DNA of 64,000 bases from UBA7446 sp024639165. Lineage in GTDB: Bacteria > Bacteroidota > Bacteroidia > Flavobacteriales > Flavobacteriaceae. Below, one piece after another: positions 1 to 8,111 of the stretch. The stretch lies in contig JAHEIX010000019.1 in assembly GCA_024639165.1 (NCBI GenBank), positions 62,001-126,000 on the forward strand, written 5' to 3'. Within the stretch, counting starts at the first letter, position 1, and each line of letters begins with the position of its first letter. Below the pieces are notes generated by a model that was not told the DNA's origin, did no database searches, and saw only the letters and a list, made by a program, of their open reading frames with translations. Position numbers and translations under genes: made by a program.

Positions 1-276
1 TTAGAAGCCTTAGCAGAAGCCACAAACCGAAAAGCGCAATTCAAGACTGTAATTGCTTATGTAGACGCCAATACAACCATTTGCTTTGAAGGCGTAGTAA
101 AGGGTGAAATTGCCACTGAGCTAAGTGGAACAGGCGGCTTTGGCTATGATCCGCTCTTTGTACCAGAAGGCTATAATGAAACATTTGGAGCACTACCTAG
201 CGAAGTAAAATTAAAATTGAGTCACCGCAGCAGGGCGATTGCCTTATTATTTGAGCATCTTAAATCGCTAACATAA
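1..276 (+). CDS. rdgB: XTP/dITP diphosphatase RdgB (HAM1 family), 3' part
   Basis: Frame +1 is open from the first base to TAA at 274-276 and gives the last 91 residues of a HAM1/RdgB enzyme, which hydrolyses non-canonical purine triphosphates (XTP, dITP) to monophosphates and so keeps them out of DNA. Visible family features are GTGGFGYDPLF, the substrate-binding loop near the end, and the C-terminal KLKLSHRSRAI helix with its conserved Ser-His-Arg. The N-terminal half, with the SGNxxK metal/phosphate site, lies outside the window. No promoter can be judged. The gene is 61 bases upstream of the next plus-strand gene. Confidence 0.93.
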   Translation, partial: LEALAEATNRKAQFKTVIAYVDANTTICFEGVVKGEIATELSGTGGFGYDPLFVPEGYNETFGALPSEVKLKLSHRSRAIALLFEHLKSLT

Positions 277-337
277 TGTTAATTTTAGATAAAAACATTG
301 CAGAGCATCAAGGAATGCATTTAGTTTGTAGAAGCAT

Positions 338-1093
338 ATGATTAAACATTTTACGCAATTCCTCTTTTTAACTGGCTGCTGTACCATTTTATATGGGCAA
401 GAGGTCATTGGTATCGTTGAAAATGCCTCAGATCAAAAACCCATTTCAACGGTTCATATCATCAACCTCAACAAGGTGACCATGTCCATTACCAACAAAG
501 AAGGGAAATTTGCCATTGATGCAGAAGTTAACGACACCCTCTATTTTTCCTATTTAGGCTACAAACCCATTAAGGTCCGCGTTTCTAATGACTTGGTAAA
601 ATATCCCAACACCCGCTTTCAACTCACAGAACTTGCATTGGCCCTAGAAGAAGTGGTCGTACGACCTTACCAACTCACAGGTTATTTGGATATTGATGCG
701 CGTAATGTGCCGATCAACCGAACAAGAAGGTACAGTATTCCGGGACTTCCATCGGGTGGATACGAAGCAGGTAACCGAACGCCTCTAGGTGAAATTCGCA
801 TTTTACAAGCCATCTCAAACCCTGCTGATTTTTTGTATAATATTTTTGGTAAAAAACCCAAACAACTGCGCAAACTCAAAAAAGCGAGAGCTAACAACGA
901 GATTCGAGATCTTTTGGCAGTTAAATACGACAGAAAAACTTTGGTGCAACTCATCCAAATTGACCGAGTTGATCTAGATGAAATATTGCGTAAATGCAAC
1001 TTCTCTGACAGCTTTATTAAGGGGGCTAACGACCTGCAAATATTGGAGGCCATCAGCAACTGTTATGAAGAGTATAAAATTCTTAATCGCTAA
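338..1093 (+). CDS. CarboxypepD_reg-like domain secreted protein
   Basis: 251 residues. A hydrophobic N-terminus ending in LYGQ looks like a Sec signal peptide, so export to the periplasm or outer membrane is likely. Residues about 22-105 form a carboxypeptidase regulatory-like beta-sandwich (IGIVENASDQKPISTVHI, then NKEGKFAID and FSYLGYKP), the domain that also precedes SusC/TonB receptors. Here no plug or barrel follows. The second half is a charged, helical region (KKPKQLRKLKKARANNE) of unknown role. Stand-alone proteins of this kind are common in Flavobacteriaceae and their function is not established. ATG at 338 is the only start that keeps the signal peptide. purB follows after 37 bases. 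Confidence 0.8.
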   Translation: MIKHFTQFLFLTGCCTILYGQEVIGIVENASDQKPISTVHIINLNKVTMSITNKEGKFAIDAEVNDTLYFSYLGYKPIKVRVSNDLVKYPNTRFQLTELALALEEVVVRPYQLTGYLDIDARNVPINRTRRYSIPGLPSGGYEAGNRTPLGEIRILQAISNPADFLYNIFGKKPKQLRKLKKARANNEIRDLLAVKYDRKTLVQLIQIDRVDLDEILRKCNFSDSFIKGANDLQILEAISNCYEEYKILNR

Positions 1094-1108
1094 AAAAGCT
1101 AAATTCGA

Positions 1109-1116
1109 TACCTTTG
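1109..1116 (+). promoter_or_regulatory. Bacteroidota -7 element before purB
   Basis: TACCTTTG fits the TAnnTTTG -7 consensus and lies 14 bases before the purB ATG. I do not see a good TTTG at the expected -33 distance, so this rests on the -7 box alone. If used, the purB leader would be under about 10 nt. Confidence 0.45.
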
Positions 1117-1130
1117 CATTTTGAAAGCCT

Positions 1131-2474
1131 ATGTTATTAAACAAATTAAGTGCAATTTCACCTGTTGATGGTCGTTATCGCCCAAAAACAAAATCCCTAA
1201 GCCCATACTTTTCAGAATTTGGATTGATTCAATACCGCGTACGTATAGAGGTGGAATATTTTATAGCCCTTTGCGAACTCCCTTTGCCAGAACTCAAGGA
1301 TTTTCCTAGCTCTGCCATTGAAGAATTACGCAGCGTATACACCCATTTCAATTTAGATCAAGCGCAGGCCATCAAAGACATTGAAAAAGTCACCAACCAC
1401 GACGTAAAGGCAGTTGAGTACTTTTTAAAACAACTATTTGACGACTTAAATCTGGGGAAATACAAAGAGTTTATCCACTTTGGACTTACCTCACAGGATA
1501 TCAACAATACAGCTATTCCACTTTCTGTAAAAGAAGCTTACGAACGTGAATATTTACCCAAACTAAAAGAGGTAATCACAGCACTTGAAGCGCTTATGAC
1601 TAGTTGTGAGGGCGTAGCCATGTTGGCTAGAACACACGGGCAACCGGCCTCCCCTACGCGTTTGGACAAAGAACTCAACGTATTTAAAACACGTATTGAT
1701 CAACAACTTTCATTAATGTCGCAAATTCCCATGGCGGCCAAATTTGGTGGCGCTACTGGAAATTACAACGCACACAAGGTGGCGTATCCGTCTGTGGACT
1801 GGCAGGGGTTTGGGAAGGCATTTGTAGAAAAAACGCTTGGCTTGCACCACTCCTTTCCAACAACACAGATTGAGCACTACGACCATTATGCTGCACTTTG
1901 TGATGCACAAAAGCGTATCAACACCATATTAATTGATTTTTCGAGGGATATATGGACATATATTTCTATGGATTATTTCAAACAACAAATTAAAGAGGGA
2001 GAAGTTGGTTCCTCTGCCATGCCCCATAAGGTAAATCCCATCGATTTTGAAAATGCGGAAGGAAACCTAGGCATCGCCAATGCATTACTAACGCATTTGG
2101 CAGAAAAACTACCCATATCGCGACTTCAACGCGACTTAACTGACAGTACGGTATTGCGTAACGCAGGCATGCCCTTAGCCCATATGATTATCAGTTTTGA
2201 ATCCTTAATTAAAGGTATTGGGAAGCTAGTGGTTAACAAGGGCGCGATACAAGGAGATCTAGACAAAAACTGGGCGGTACTCGCAGAAGCCATTCAGACC
2301 ATTTTGCGTCGAGAGGGGTACCCAAAACCTTATGAGGCACTCAAGGAACTCACACGTACCAACACAGGTATAGACGAGGCTTCTATTCGTACATTTATCG
2401 AAACCTTAGACGTGTCAACTGAAGTAAAAGATGAATTAGGTGCGTTGAGACCAGAAAATTATACGGGTATTTAG
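1131..2474 (+). CDS. purB: adenylosuccinate lyase
   Basis: 447 residues, normal length. PurB acts twice in purine synthesis, cleaving SAICAR to AICAR and adenylosuccinate to AMP, each with release of fumarate. It belongs to the fumarase/aspartase superfamily and works as a homotetramer in the cytoplasm. The sequence shows TSQD (about 120-123), ARTHGQ (about 166-171) and the superfamily signature GSSAMPHKVNP (about 293-303), whose flexible loop carries the catalytic serine. The start MLLNKLSAISPVDGRY is typical of the long E. coli-like subclass. The 3' end overlaps the convergent DUF4252 gene by 4 bases. Confidence 0.97.
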   Translation: MLLNKLSAISPVDGRYRPKTKSLSPYFSEFGLIQYRVRIEVEYFIALCELPLPELKDFPSSAIEELRSVYTHFNLDQAQAIKDIEKVTNHDVKAVEYFLKQLFDDLNLGKYKEFIHFGLTSQDINNTAIPLSVKEAYEREYLPKLKEVITALEALMTSCEGVAMLARTHGQPASPTRLDKELNVFKTRIDQQLSLMSQIPMAAKFGGATGNYNAHKVAYPSVDWQGFGKAFVEKTLGLHHSFPTTQIEHYDHYAALCDAQKRINTILIDFSRDIWTYISMDYFKQQIKEGEVGSSAMPHKVNPIDFENAEGNLGIANALLTHLAEKLPISRLQRDLTDSTVLRNAGMPLAHMIISFESLIKGIGKLVVNKGAIQGDLDKNWAVLAEAIQTILRREGYPKPYEALKELTRTNTGIDEASIRTFIETLDVSTEVKDELGALRPENYTGI

Positions 2475-3007
2475 AGCATTTGGCCTATGGCCTCAACAGC
2501 GTTATCTAGAGCACCCTCACGCTCAAGGGCTTTGGCGAGTAAAACCGCTTTTTCTACTTGCATTTTACTTCCTATTAGTCGGGCTAATAAAAAGCCTTGA
2601 TCAGCAGCTGCACCAAAAAATACGATCTCATCAGGACGTTCAATACTCCCTTCAAGAAGTAATTTTCCGGAAAATTGACGATCACTTAATGCTATTAAAG
2701 GATCGAATTGTTCGCCATCAATAATCTGGCGCACTGCTGCTAACTCCTCTGGGAATTGCGCTGCATTTGCGCCTGTCTTGCGAAACATCAACACATTGAG
2801 TTTTTGAAACGATTCTAAAGCCGCTTGCTCCTCCTGATTTAAGACCTCATTATTAATACCCAAAAATGAAGTAGGTATATCAATGACAAGAAAATTGGGG
2901 TCTTCAGATTTGGCGACGTAATACTCTTGAATACTCTGGGTTTTAGAGCAACCTAAAAAGGTCAAAGCGACAGCAAAAAACAATAGCTTTTTCATCTTAT
3001 TTTTCAT
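2471..3007 (-). CDS. DUF4252 lipoprotein (copy 2)
   Basis: 178 residues. The N-terminus is a lipoprotein signal with lipobox FLGC (hydrophobic run then Cys at about 20), so the mature protein should be lipid-anchored. The remainder matches the DUF4252 pattern seen in Bacteroidota: two alpha/beta repeats ending in a short helix. Function is unknown. It is the last gene of the sigma, anti-sigma, DUF4252, DUF4252 cluster and overlaps the preceding paralogue by 11 bases if the first ATG is used. A second in-frame ATG at 2995 would remove that overlap and leave the signal peptide intact, so either start is possible. Confidence 0.75.
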   Translation of the reverse strand: MKNKMKKLLFFAVALTFLGCSKTQSIQEYYVAKSEDPNFLVIDIPTSFLGINNEVLNQEEQAALESFQKLNVLMFRKTGANAAQFPEELAAVRQIIDGEQFDPLIALSDRQFSGKLLLEGSIERPDEIVFFGAAADQGFLLARLIGSKMQVEKAVLLAKALEREGALDNAVEAIGQML

Positions 3008-3542
3008 TTAGTTTTCCCAATTGCTGACCACCTGGGAGATTCATCTCATTGACAAGCTTGGAAATTTGGGTTAGGTCAATATCGCCACTAAGGTAGAGTA
3101 AGACGGTTTCTGGTTTACGATTGCCGAGTTTTATTTGGTCTTCGTTTATGTCGGTTACGAACATAAGCAGCTTCTTAACCCTATCGTCATTTTTTGTCGA
3201 TTTGACGTAAAAATTGACATGCGCTCCTTTTTCTCTTACACGCATCAATTCCTCTAAATTTTGAGTCTTAATATGTTGGTCTACCCATGTTTGAATATCA
3301 GTAGATATGTCTTTACTTTCTGTGGTAATGACCTTAAAACTTTCGATTTCCTCTACAAGTCTTAAAAATTTATCGGCCTCTGGATCGTTTGTTTCTATGC
3401 TTAGTTTGGCAAGCATTTGAAACATTTTTGGGCTAATCGAAAAATAACTAACACTGTCGTCATATTCATACTTTTCAAACACGTCTTGCCCCCAGCTAAA
3501 CGCAGCTGTTATAAGGGCTATCATAAGGATACTCTTTTTCAT
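2997..3542 (-). CDS. DUF4252 exported protein (copy 1)
   Basis: 181 residues beginning with a signal peptide (MKKSILMIALITAAFSWGQ) that has no lipobox Cys, so periplasmic or surface export is expected. The body resembles the neighbouring DUF4252 lipoprotein, including SGDIDLTQISKLVNEM near the C-terminus, which suggests a tandem duplication followed by divergence in anchoring. It sits 2 bases after the putative anti-sigma gene, so all four genes are probably one transcript. Function is unknown. Because of the regulatory genes upstream, an envelope-stress role is a reasonable but unproven guess. Confidence 0.75.
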   Translation of the reverse strand: MKKSILMIALITAAFSWGQDVFEKYEYDDSVSYFSISPKMFQMLAKLSIETNDPEADKFLRLVEEIESFKVITTESKDISTDIQTWVDQHIKTQNLEELMRVREKGAHVNFYVKSTKNDDRVKKLLMFVTDINEDQIKLGNRKPETVLLYLSGDIDLTQISKLVNEMNLPGGQQLGKLNEK

Positions 3543-3544
3543 AA

Positions 3545-3976
3545 TTAATCTGTCTTTATAAATTTGTTAGTGGTTTGATTAAAGGTTTCAATATGAGCCA
3601 AACCTTCATGGCCTTTGTTTAGTTTTTGAGACACAAAATACATATGCGCCTTAAACTCTTCAAACACAATTTCTTCGGGGCTAGGCTGAATCGCTTGTGT
3701 GGTATTTATTTGTGTCATAAAAAACCCGAAAATCGCTATCGCAGCTATGGCTATAGCCCTACGCCATTTGGTTTTTGAAGCTGGCTTTACAGGTGATTTT
3801 CCTTTGTAGGTTTGCCGCCGCTCATCTGCTATAGCCTCAAAATAAGGCTTGAATTGAACAAGATTGGCATCAACTACTGGCTGTGTAAAGTAATCCATAA
3901 GAACCACCTCTTGTTCGCGTGTAGTTTGACCCTCAAAATACAAGTCTACGTATTTATGAACCTGTTTCAATTCCAT
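3545..3976 (-). CDS. putative one-TM anti-sigma factor
   Basis: 143 residues: an N-terminal cytoplasmic part of about 70 residues (HKYVDLYFEGQTTREQEVVLMDYF, like the zinc-less anti-sigma domains of Bacteroidota), one membrane segment about 72-90 (RAIAIAAIAIFGFFMTQI) preceded by basic residues, and a short C-terminal outer part. It overlaps the sigma factor gene by 23 bases, the usual arrangement for translational coupling of an ECF sigma with its inhibitor. I see no HxxxCxxC zinc motif. The assignment comes from architecture and context rather than a strong domain match. Confidence 0.65.
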   Translation of the reverse strand: MELKQVHKYVDLYFEGQTTREQEVVLMDYFTQPVVDANLVQFKPYFEAIADERRQTYKGKSPVKPASKTKWRRAIAIAAIAIFGFFMTQINTTQAIQPSPEEIVFEEFKAHMYFVSQKLNKGHEGLAHIETFNQTTNKFIKTD

Positions 3977-4472
3977 GATTGTGTGCTTTAATGAGTTGTG
4001 CTTTGATTTTTTTTCGAGCTCTTGAAAGTGCTACGCGTACTGCGCCTTCTGATAGTTCGGTAATTTGAGCAATGGTTTCAAAATCGTATTGTTCAATATC
4101 ACGCAATTGTAAAACCAGCTGTTGTTGCTCGGGTAGGTCTTTCATAAAGACCATTAGTTTAGAAACGCTGTCACGGGCATCAATTTTTTTATCGAGGGAG
4201 GTAGTTGCCTTGTCGTGGTGGTAATGTACCAGTCGTAATTGTGAAGCTTGCTTTGACTTGAGCCTGTCCAAACAATAGTTTTTGGTCATGGTCATGGCGT
4301 AGCCTTCAATATTTGATAATGTTGCTATCTGTATCATATTTGCCCACAATTTTGTTATTACTTCTTGAACTGCATCTTCAGCTTCTTCCGAGGATGTCAA
4401 CAACCGCTTTGCTAGGCGAAACATGCTGTCTTGAACATTCAATATTCGCTTTAAATATGTTCGCTCATCCAT
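3954..4472 (-). CDS. ECF-type RNA polymerase sigma factor
   Basis: 172 residues from the chosen ATG (MDERTYLKRIL). Region 2 is clear (FRLAKRLLTSSEEAEDAVQE.., the core-binding and -10 helix) and region 4 carries the helix-turn-helix (YDFETIAQITELSEGAVRVA, then SRARKKIK). It would direct RNA polymerase to a small regulon, probably including its own operon. An upstream in-frame ATG at 4523 would add 17 residues, but those codons overlap a candidate ECF promoter (4509..4534), so I prefer the shorter form. Downstream genes are the putative anti-sigma and two DUF4252 proteins, a pattern I associate with Flavobacteriia. Confidence 0.9.
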   Translation of the reverse strand: MDERTYLKRILNVQDSMFRLAKRLLTSSEEAEDAVQEVITKLWANMIQIATLSNIEGYAMTMTKNYCLDRLKSKQASQLRLVHYHHDKATTSLDKKIDARDSVSKLMVFMKDLPEQQQLVLQLRDIEQYDFETIAQITELSEGAVRVALSRARKKIKAQLIKAHNHGIETGS

Positions 4473-4508
4473 GTTGCAGGTCGAAGATTTATTGGGTATT
4501 TGTACAGT

Positions 4509-4534
4509 TAACGATTTTGGCAATACCTTGTTAC
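4509..4534 (-). promoter_or_regulatory. candidate ECF-sigma autoregulatory promoter
   Basis: On the minus strand GTAAC (4534-4530) and CGTTA (4513-4509) are separated by 16 bases, the form of many ECF promoters (AAC in the -35 box, CGT in the -10 box). Initiation near 4502 would lie downstream of the long start codon and upstream of the ATG at 4472. This is inferred from motif and position only. Confidence 0.4.
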
Positions 4535-4587
4535 AAAATAGGGAAATTTATTTTTATTAATTTAGCTTCAACTATGTGCTCAATCTT

Positions 4588-5961
4588 ATGAAAAAATTCG
4601 CTCCACTCCTATTTATTTTTCTTTTTTTTGGTTGTAAAGATGATATTGACGACACTGTTGTAGTTGCCACTACAGAAAATTTAGAGGTAGAGGATTTTAT
4701 TTACAAGGTGATGAATTTTGCATATTACTGGCAAAAAGATGTTCCTAATTTGGCTGACGATAAGTTTGCCGACGACAAAGAATACACCAGTTTTCTCCAA
4801 TCTTTTGACGGCCCGGCAGCGCTTTTTGAAGCCCTACAATACGAGGAAGACAAGTACAGCGTCCTCATAGACGATTACGAAGCTTTTGAAAATAACATCA
4901 TGGGCATATCCCTAACAAGCGGGATGGTTTTTGGACTGGTCCGTTTTTCAAAGGACAGTCCAGATATTTTTGGTTACGTACAATACGTTCTTGCAGGATC
5001 GGATGCTGAAGCAAAAGGCATCAAACGCGGTGCTATTTTTACAGATGTTAACGATACCCAACTCACCATTGCTAACTATCAGGAGTTGTTATTTAACAAT
5101 GCCCCTACGTATTCCATAGGCTTAGCAACCCTAAGCAACAATACAATTACCAAAACAGGAAACAGCGTAAGCCTCAACAACAGCCAGCAAACAGAGCAAA
5201 GTGTTCATATCGCTAAAGTTATTGAACACGCAGGCAAAAAGGTGGGGTATGTGATGTATAACAGGTTTGTCACCTCTCAAGACGACCTGCTCAAAACTGC
5301 CTTTGCTACTTTGGCAACAGCATCAATAGATGAATTAGTCGTAGACTTGCGCTACAACAGAGGGGGATCTGTAGCAACCGCCCAACTATTGGCTGGACTT
5401 ATAGCAGGAGAACATGCCAACAAGGTGTTTGGTAAATTCGTTTATAACGAAAAATTAAGTGCTAATAATTCAGACATTGAAATTACCAGTTCAAATATCA
5501 ACTTGGGGTTGTCGCGTGTATTTTTCTTGACTACTAAAAGTTCGGCTTCAGCAAGTGAAATGACTATTAATGGTTTAAAACCTTATTTGGATGTGATTCA
5601 AATTGGCGATCAAACAGAAGGAAAAGATGTGGGTTCAAATCCTTTTTACGATTATATTGACAGCAATGGAACCAAAAATCCCAATCATAAGTATCTGTTA
5701 CTTCCGATCACCTTTAAATATTACAACAGTGAAGGAGTAGGCGACTATTACGAAGGCTTATTGCCCAATGTTAGCCTAAGGGAAAACCTGGCATCTTTAG
5801 GTGAGCTTGGTCATGTCGAAGAGCCCTTACTTAAAAAAGCATTGGAATACATAAGCGGGCAAACTACTGGAGGCATATCGGTTGACTCTAGAAGCATACC
5901 CGCTACATTTGTTGAACTTCAAACTGAAGCAGCAAGAGCGATTTATTTCCCTAAGAACTAA
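4588..5961 (+). CDS. S41 family peptidase lipoprotein
   Basis: 457 residues. The N-terminus MKKFAPLLFIFLFFGC is a lipoprotein signal; an upstream GTG at 4576 is less likely. Domain order fits Bacteroidota S41 (C-terminal processing peptidase) lipoproteins: an N-terminal helical cap (EVEDFIYKVMNFAYYWQKDV), a PDZ-like segment (about 105-200) and the S41 core. Catalytic residues are visible as the Ser of TKSSASASEM and, about 25 residues on, the Lys of TEGKDVGS; DLRYNRGGS precedes them. These enzymes cut peptides at or near the C-terminus in the periplasm or at the surface. The substrate is unknown. The 3' end overlaps the convergent receptor gene by 4 bases. Confidence 0.9.
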   Translation: MKKFAPLLFIFLFFGCKDDIDDTVVVATTENLEVEDFIYKVMNFAYYWQKDVPNLADDKFADDKEYTSFLQSFDGPAALFEALQYEEDKYSVLIDDYEAFENNIMGISLTSGMVFGLVRFSKDSPDIFGYVQYVLAGSDAEAKGIKRGAIFTDVNDTQLTIANYQELLFNNAPTYSIGLATLSNNTITKTGNSVSLNNSQQTEQSVHIAKVIEHAGKKVGYVMYNRFVTSQDDLLKTAFATLATASIDELVVDLRYNRGGSVATAQLLAGLIAGEHANKVFGKFVYNEKLSANNSDIEITSSNINLGLSRVFFLTTKSSASASEMTINGLKPYLDVIQIGDQTEGKDVGSNPFYDYIDSNGTKNPNHKYLLLPITFKYYNSEGVGDYYEGLLPNVSLRENLASLGELGHVEEPLLKKALEYISGQTTGGISVDSRSIPATFVELQTEAARAIYFPKN

Positions 5962-7802
5962 AAGGCATAGCGCAAGGCTATGTTTAGGTTACGTCCCTGG
6001 GTGGTAAATCCAAATATTTCCCTGTATGCCACATCAAAAACATTGGTGACAGCCAGACTGGCTGTGGTATTACCAATAAAATCTGGAAAGGCTATGCGTG
6101 CATCTACCAAGGTATAGGCCTCCAATTTTTCTTGTGTGAAAGCTTGATTTAAATCATAGCGTGAACCTATATAACGCCAGTGTAATCCCCATTGTGATTT
6201 GGGAGTTACATACCGCACGCCAAGGTTGGCAGTATGTTTTGGAAGGCGCAAAGGAGCCTGATCCACCTTTTCGGTAAAGGTGTAATTGGTGTTGATGTTC
6301 CAATTCTCTAGACTCCATTTGGCTTCTACCTCAACTCCGCGAACTTTAGCTATTCCAGGCCGATTACGGTACTGCCCTGCAAAGTTTGGAAGCGAAACAA
6401 AGTCTGCAAAATTGTCCTCTTCTCGCTGGAAAGTAACCACGGTAATACGGCTATTTTCCATTACCTGCTCTACACCCAATTCAAGCGTTTGGTTTTCTTC
6501 TGGTGTTAGTGCCGTATTTCCATATTGAGCACTGTAAAGCTTATACTGCGAAGGCGCAATAAATGATGTTGCCCAAGACCCAAAAAGCTTAAGGTAGCCT
6601 CCAGACGAAAGCCCTTTTACATAAAACGGATTTATCGTAAAGGTTTGGTGTGTGCCAAATTCACTGTGGCTGGTGTTGCGTACAGAGGCATGAACGGCAT
6701 ACCCTTTGGCGTGTTGCCACTGCCCACTGACAAAAACCGCTAGGTTATTGTGTGTGTAGCTTTCTCCAGAAAACGCATTTTTAAAATCAGAATCGATGTC
6801 TTGATAGAAAAGCCCCCCTAACAAAGTTAGTTCGTCTGAAAGCCGATGGCGCCAAGTAAGATCTGTAGTAAAAATAGCTGCTGTGTAGTCCGATGAGTAG
6901 CTGTCTGCATAAGCGCGTGAGCTGTCTGCCCAAGAAAACTGCGCCTGAACAGCTGATTTTCCTGCGGTATAGGACGGAGTAAAGCCTATTCGTTGTTGTT
7001 TACTTAAAAATGTATAATCTGCATCTTCAAAACTGGGATAGGTGCTGTCAAAGTTGGCATCAAATACGTCCCGTTGCAAATAGGCCGACCATGCCCACGG
7101 ACCAGTGTACTGGCTTTGAACACTGAACTGAATATTTTCTTTATTGACCGGGTCGGTTTCCGTACCTGCTACTGAAGACATTCCGTCTGATGCTATACGC
7201 TGTATGGATGTCACAAAAGCCAAATTACCCACTTGACGCTCCAAGGCAACAAATTGCTTGCTTAGATCGGCGAGGTTGGCTAATTTTTGATCATGTGTAT
7301 TTTGTGTACCCCATTCTTGAGCAACCGTAAGCTTGGTTTTTTGTGTCAGCTCTTTTTTGGTAGTAATGTCAATAATGGCGGTGGCTGCACCACTGCCGTA
7401 AAGGCTACTCGATGCGCCTTTTACCACTTCAATGGTGGCAATTTGGTCTAGGGCCACGAGTCGTAAATCAAAATCCGATTCAATTTGAGAGGGATCGCTG
7501 ACTACCACACCGTCGATGCGAATAAGCACCTGCCGGTTATTGCCCCCACGAATAAAATAGGACAAGTTTTGGCCAGGGTGTAGTTGTGCGCCCGATATAT
7601 ATATTCCGGCATATTGGTTAAGTAATTGCGCTAAAGAGATTCCTTTATTTTGAGCAATGGTTTCCGCGTTTATGTGTATCACAGCCTTGCCGCTGTTTTT
7701 TCTAGGTTTCGAAGTACGCGTATCCGAAACTACTACTTCGTCCAAAAGCTCTTGCGCATGGACGGTACTTATACATAGCATTGCTGCTAAAATGTATCGC
7801 AT
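5958..7802 (-). CDS. btuB: TonB-dependent receptor, BtuB-type (cobalamin uptake)
   Basis: 614 residues. A signal peptide ends at STVHAQ, followed by a TonB box-like LLDEVVVSDTR. The plug domain spans about 30-150 (LAQLLNQYAGIYISG, RGGNNRQVLIRIDGV, IEVVKGASSSLYGSGAATAI), then a barrel of about 460 residues ending in the terminal aromatic strand LNIALRYAF. The length matches BtuB rather than the much longer SusC receptors. A cobalamin riboswitch directly upstream on the same strand strongly supports uptake of vitamin B12 or another corrinoid across the outer membrane. No BtuC, BtuD or BtuF gene is adjacent, so the inner-membrane partner is elsewhere or is the divergent DUF6580 protein. Confidence 0.93.
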   Translation of the reverse strand: MRYILAAMLCISTVHAQELLDEVVVSDTRTSKPRKNSGKAVIHINAETIAQNKGISLAQLLNQYAGIYISGAQLHPGQNLSYFIRGGNNRQVLIRIDGVVVSDPSQIESDFDLRLVALDQIATIEVVKGASSSLYGSGAATAIIDITTKKELTQKTKLTVAQEWGTQNTHDQKLANLADLSKQFVALERQVGNLAFVTSIQRIASDGMSSVAGTETDPVNKENIQFSVQSQYTGPWAWSAYLQRDVFDANFDSTYPSFEDADYTFLSKQQRIGFTPSYTAGKSAVQAQFSWADSSRAYADSYSSDYTAAIFTTDLTWRHRLSDELTLLGGLFYQDIDSDFKNAFSGESYTHNNLAVFVSGQWQHAKGYAVHASVRNTSHSEFGTHQTFTINPFYVKGLSSGGYLKLFGSWATSFIAPSQYKLYSAQYGNTALTPEENQTLELGVEQVMENSRITVVTFQREEDNFADFVSLPNFAGQYRNRPGIAKVRGVEVEAKWSLENWNINTNYTFTEKVDQAPLRLPKHTANLGVRYVTPKSQWGLHWRYIGSRYDLNQAFTQEKLEAYTLVDARIAFPDFIGNTTASLAVTNVFDVAYREIFGFTTQGRNLNIALRYAF

Positions 7803-7865
7803 GGTTTAGTTGTTGTTGTACTAATGAACCGATTGTGCTTATCCCGAGCACGCACAGCATGATTC

Positions 7866-8032
7866 TCCTAGGCAGGTATCCTGACTTGTACTACTCAAAT
7901 AAGCCTTCCCACCAGCAAATGGCTAGCAGTGGCTGAAGTATTGAGCGTTGCAGTACTTACAGTTGCGGGAACAGCAAAGGCTTTACACCTTTTTCCCTTT
8001 TCATCTTCGCATACGGAAGAACCTAAAAGCTG
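7866..8032 (-). promoter_or_regulatory. cobalamin riboswitch
   Basis: Read on the minus strand, the region holds the hallmarks of the adenosylcobalamin class: AAAAGGGAAAAAGGTG, then the B12-box core CCCGCAACTGTAAG, GCCACTG, and the closing GTCAGGATACCTGCC. Spacing and order match the family. The element ends 63 bases before the receptor ATG, so it probably controls translation or early termination of btuB, with cobalamin repressing. The 5' edge is approximate. Confidence 0.93.
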
Positions 8033-8035
8033 ACA

Positions 8036-8043
8036 CAAAATTA
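8036..8043 (-). promoter_or_regulatory. -7 element for the riboswitch/btuB transcript
   Basis: TAATTTTG on the minus strand matches TAnnTTTG and lies just ahead of the riboswitch, so transcription would begin about where the aptamer begins. The -33 box is weak. Confidence 0.45.
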
Positions 8044-8086
8044 AGGTTTAGACCCTAGAAATAAAAGGTGATTATTGAAAAATATG

Positions 8087-8094
8087 TACCTTTG
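8087..8094 (+). promoter_or_regulatory. -7 element before the DUF6580 gene
   Basis: TACCTTTG fits TAnnTTTG and ends 17 bases before the ATG at 8112. No clear -33 box was found. This transcript would start outside the riboswitch and run away from it, so the riboswitch cannot act on it in cis. Confidence 0.45.
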
Positions 8095-8111
8095 TTTCAT
8101 AACAAACTACT

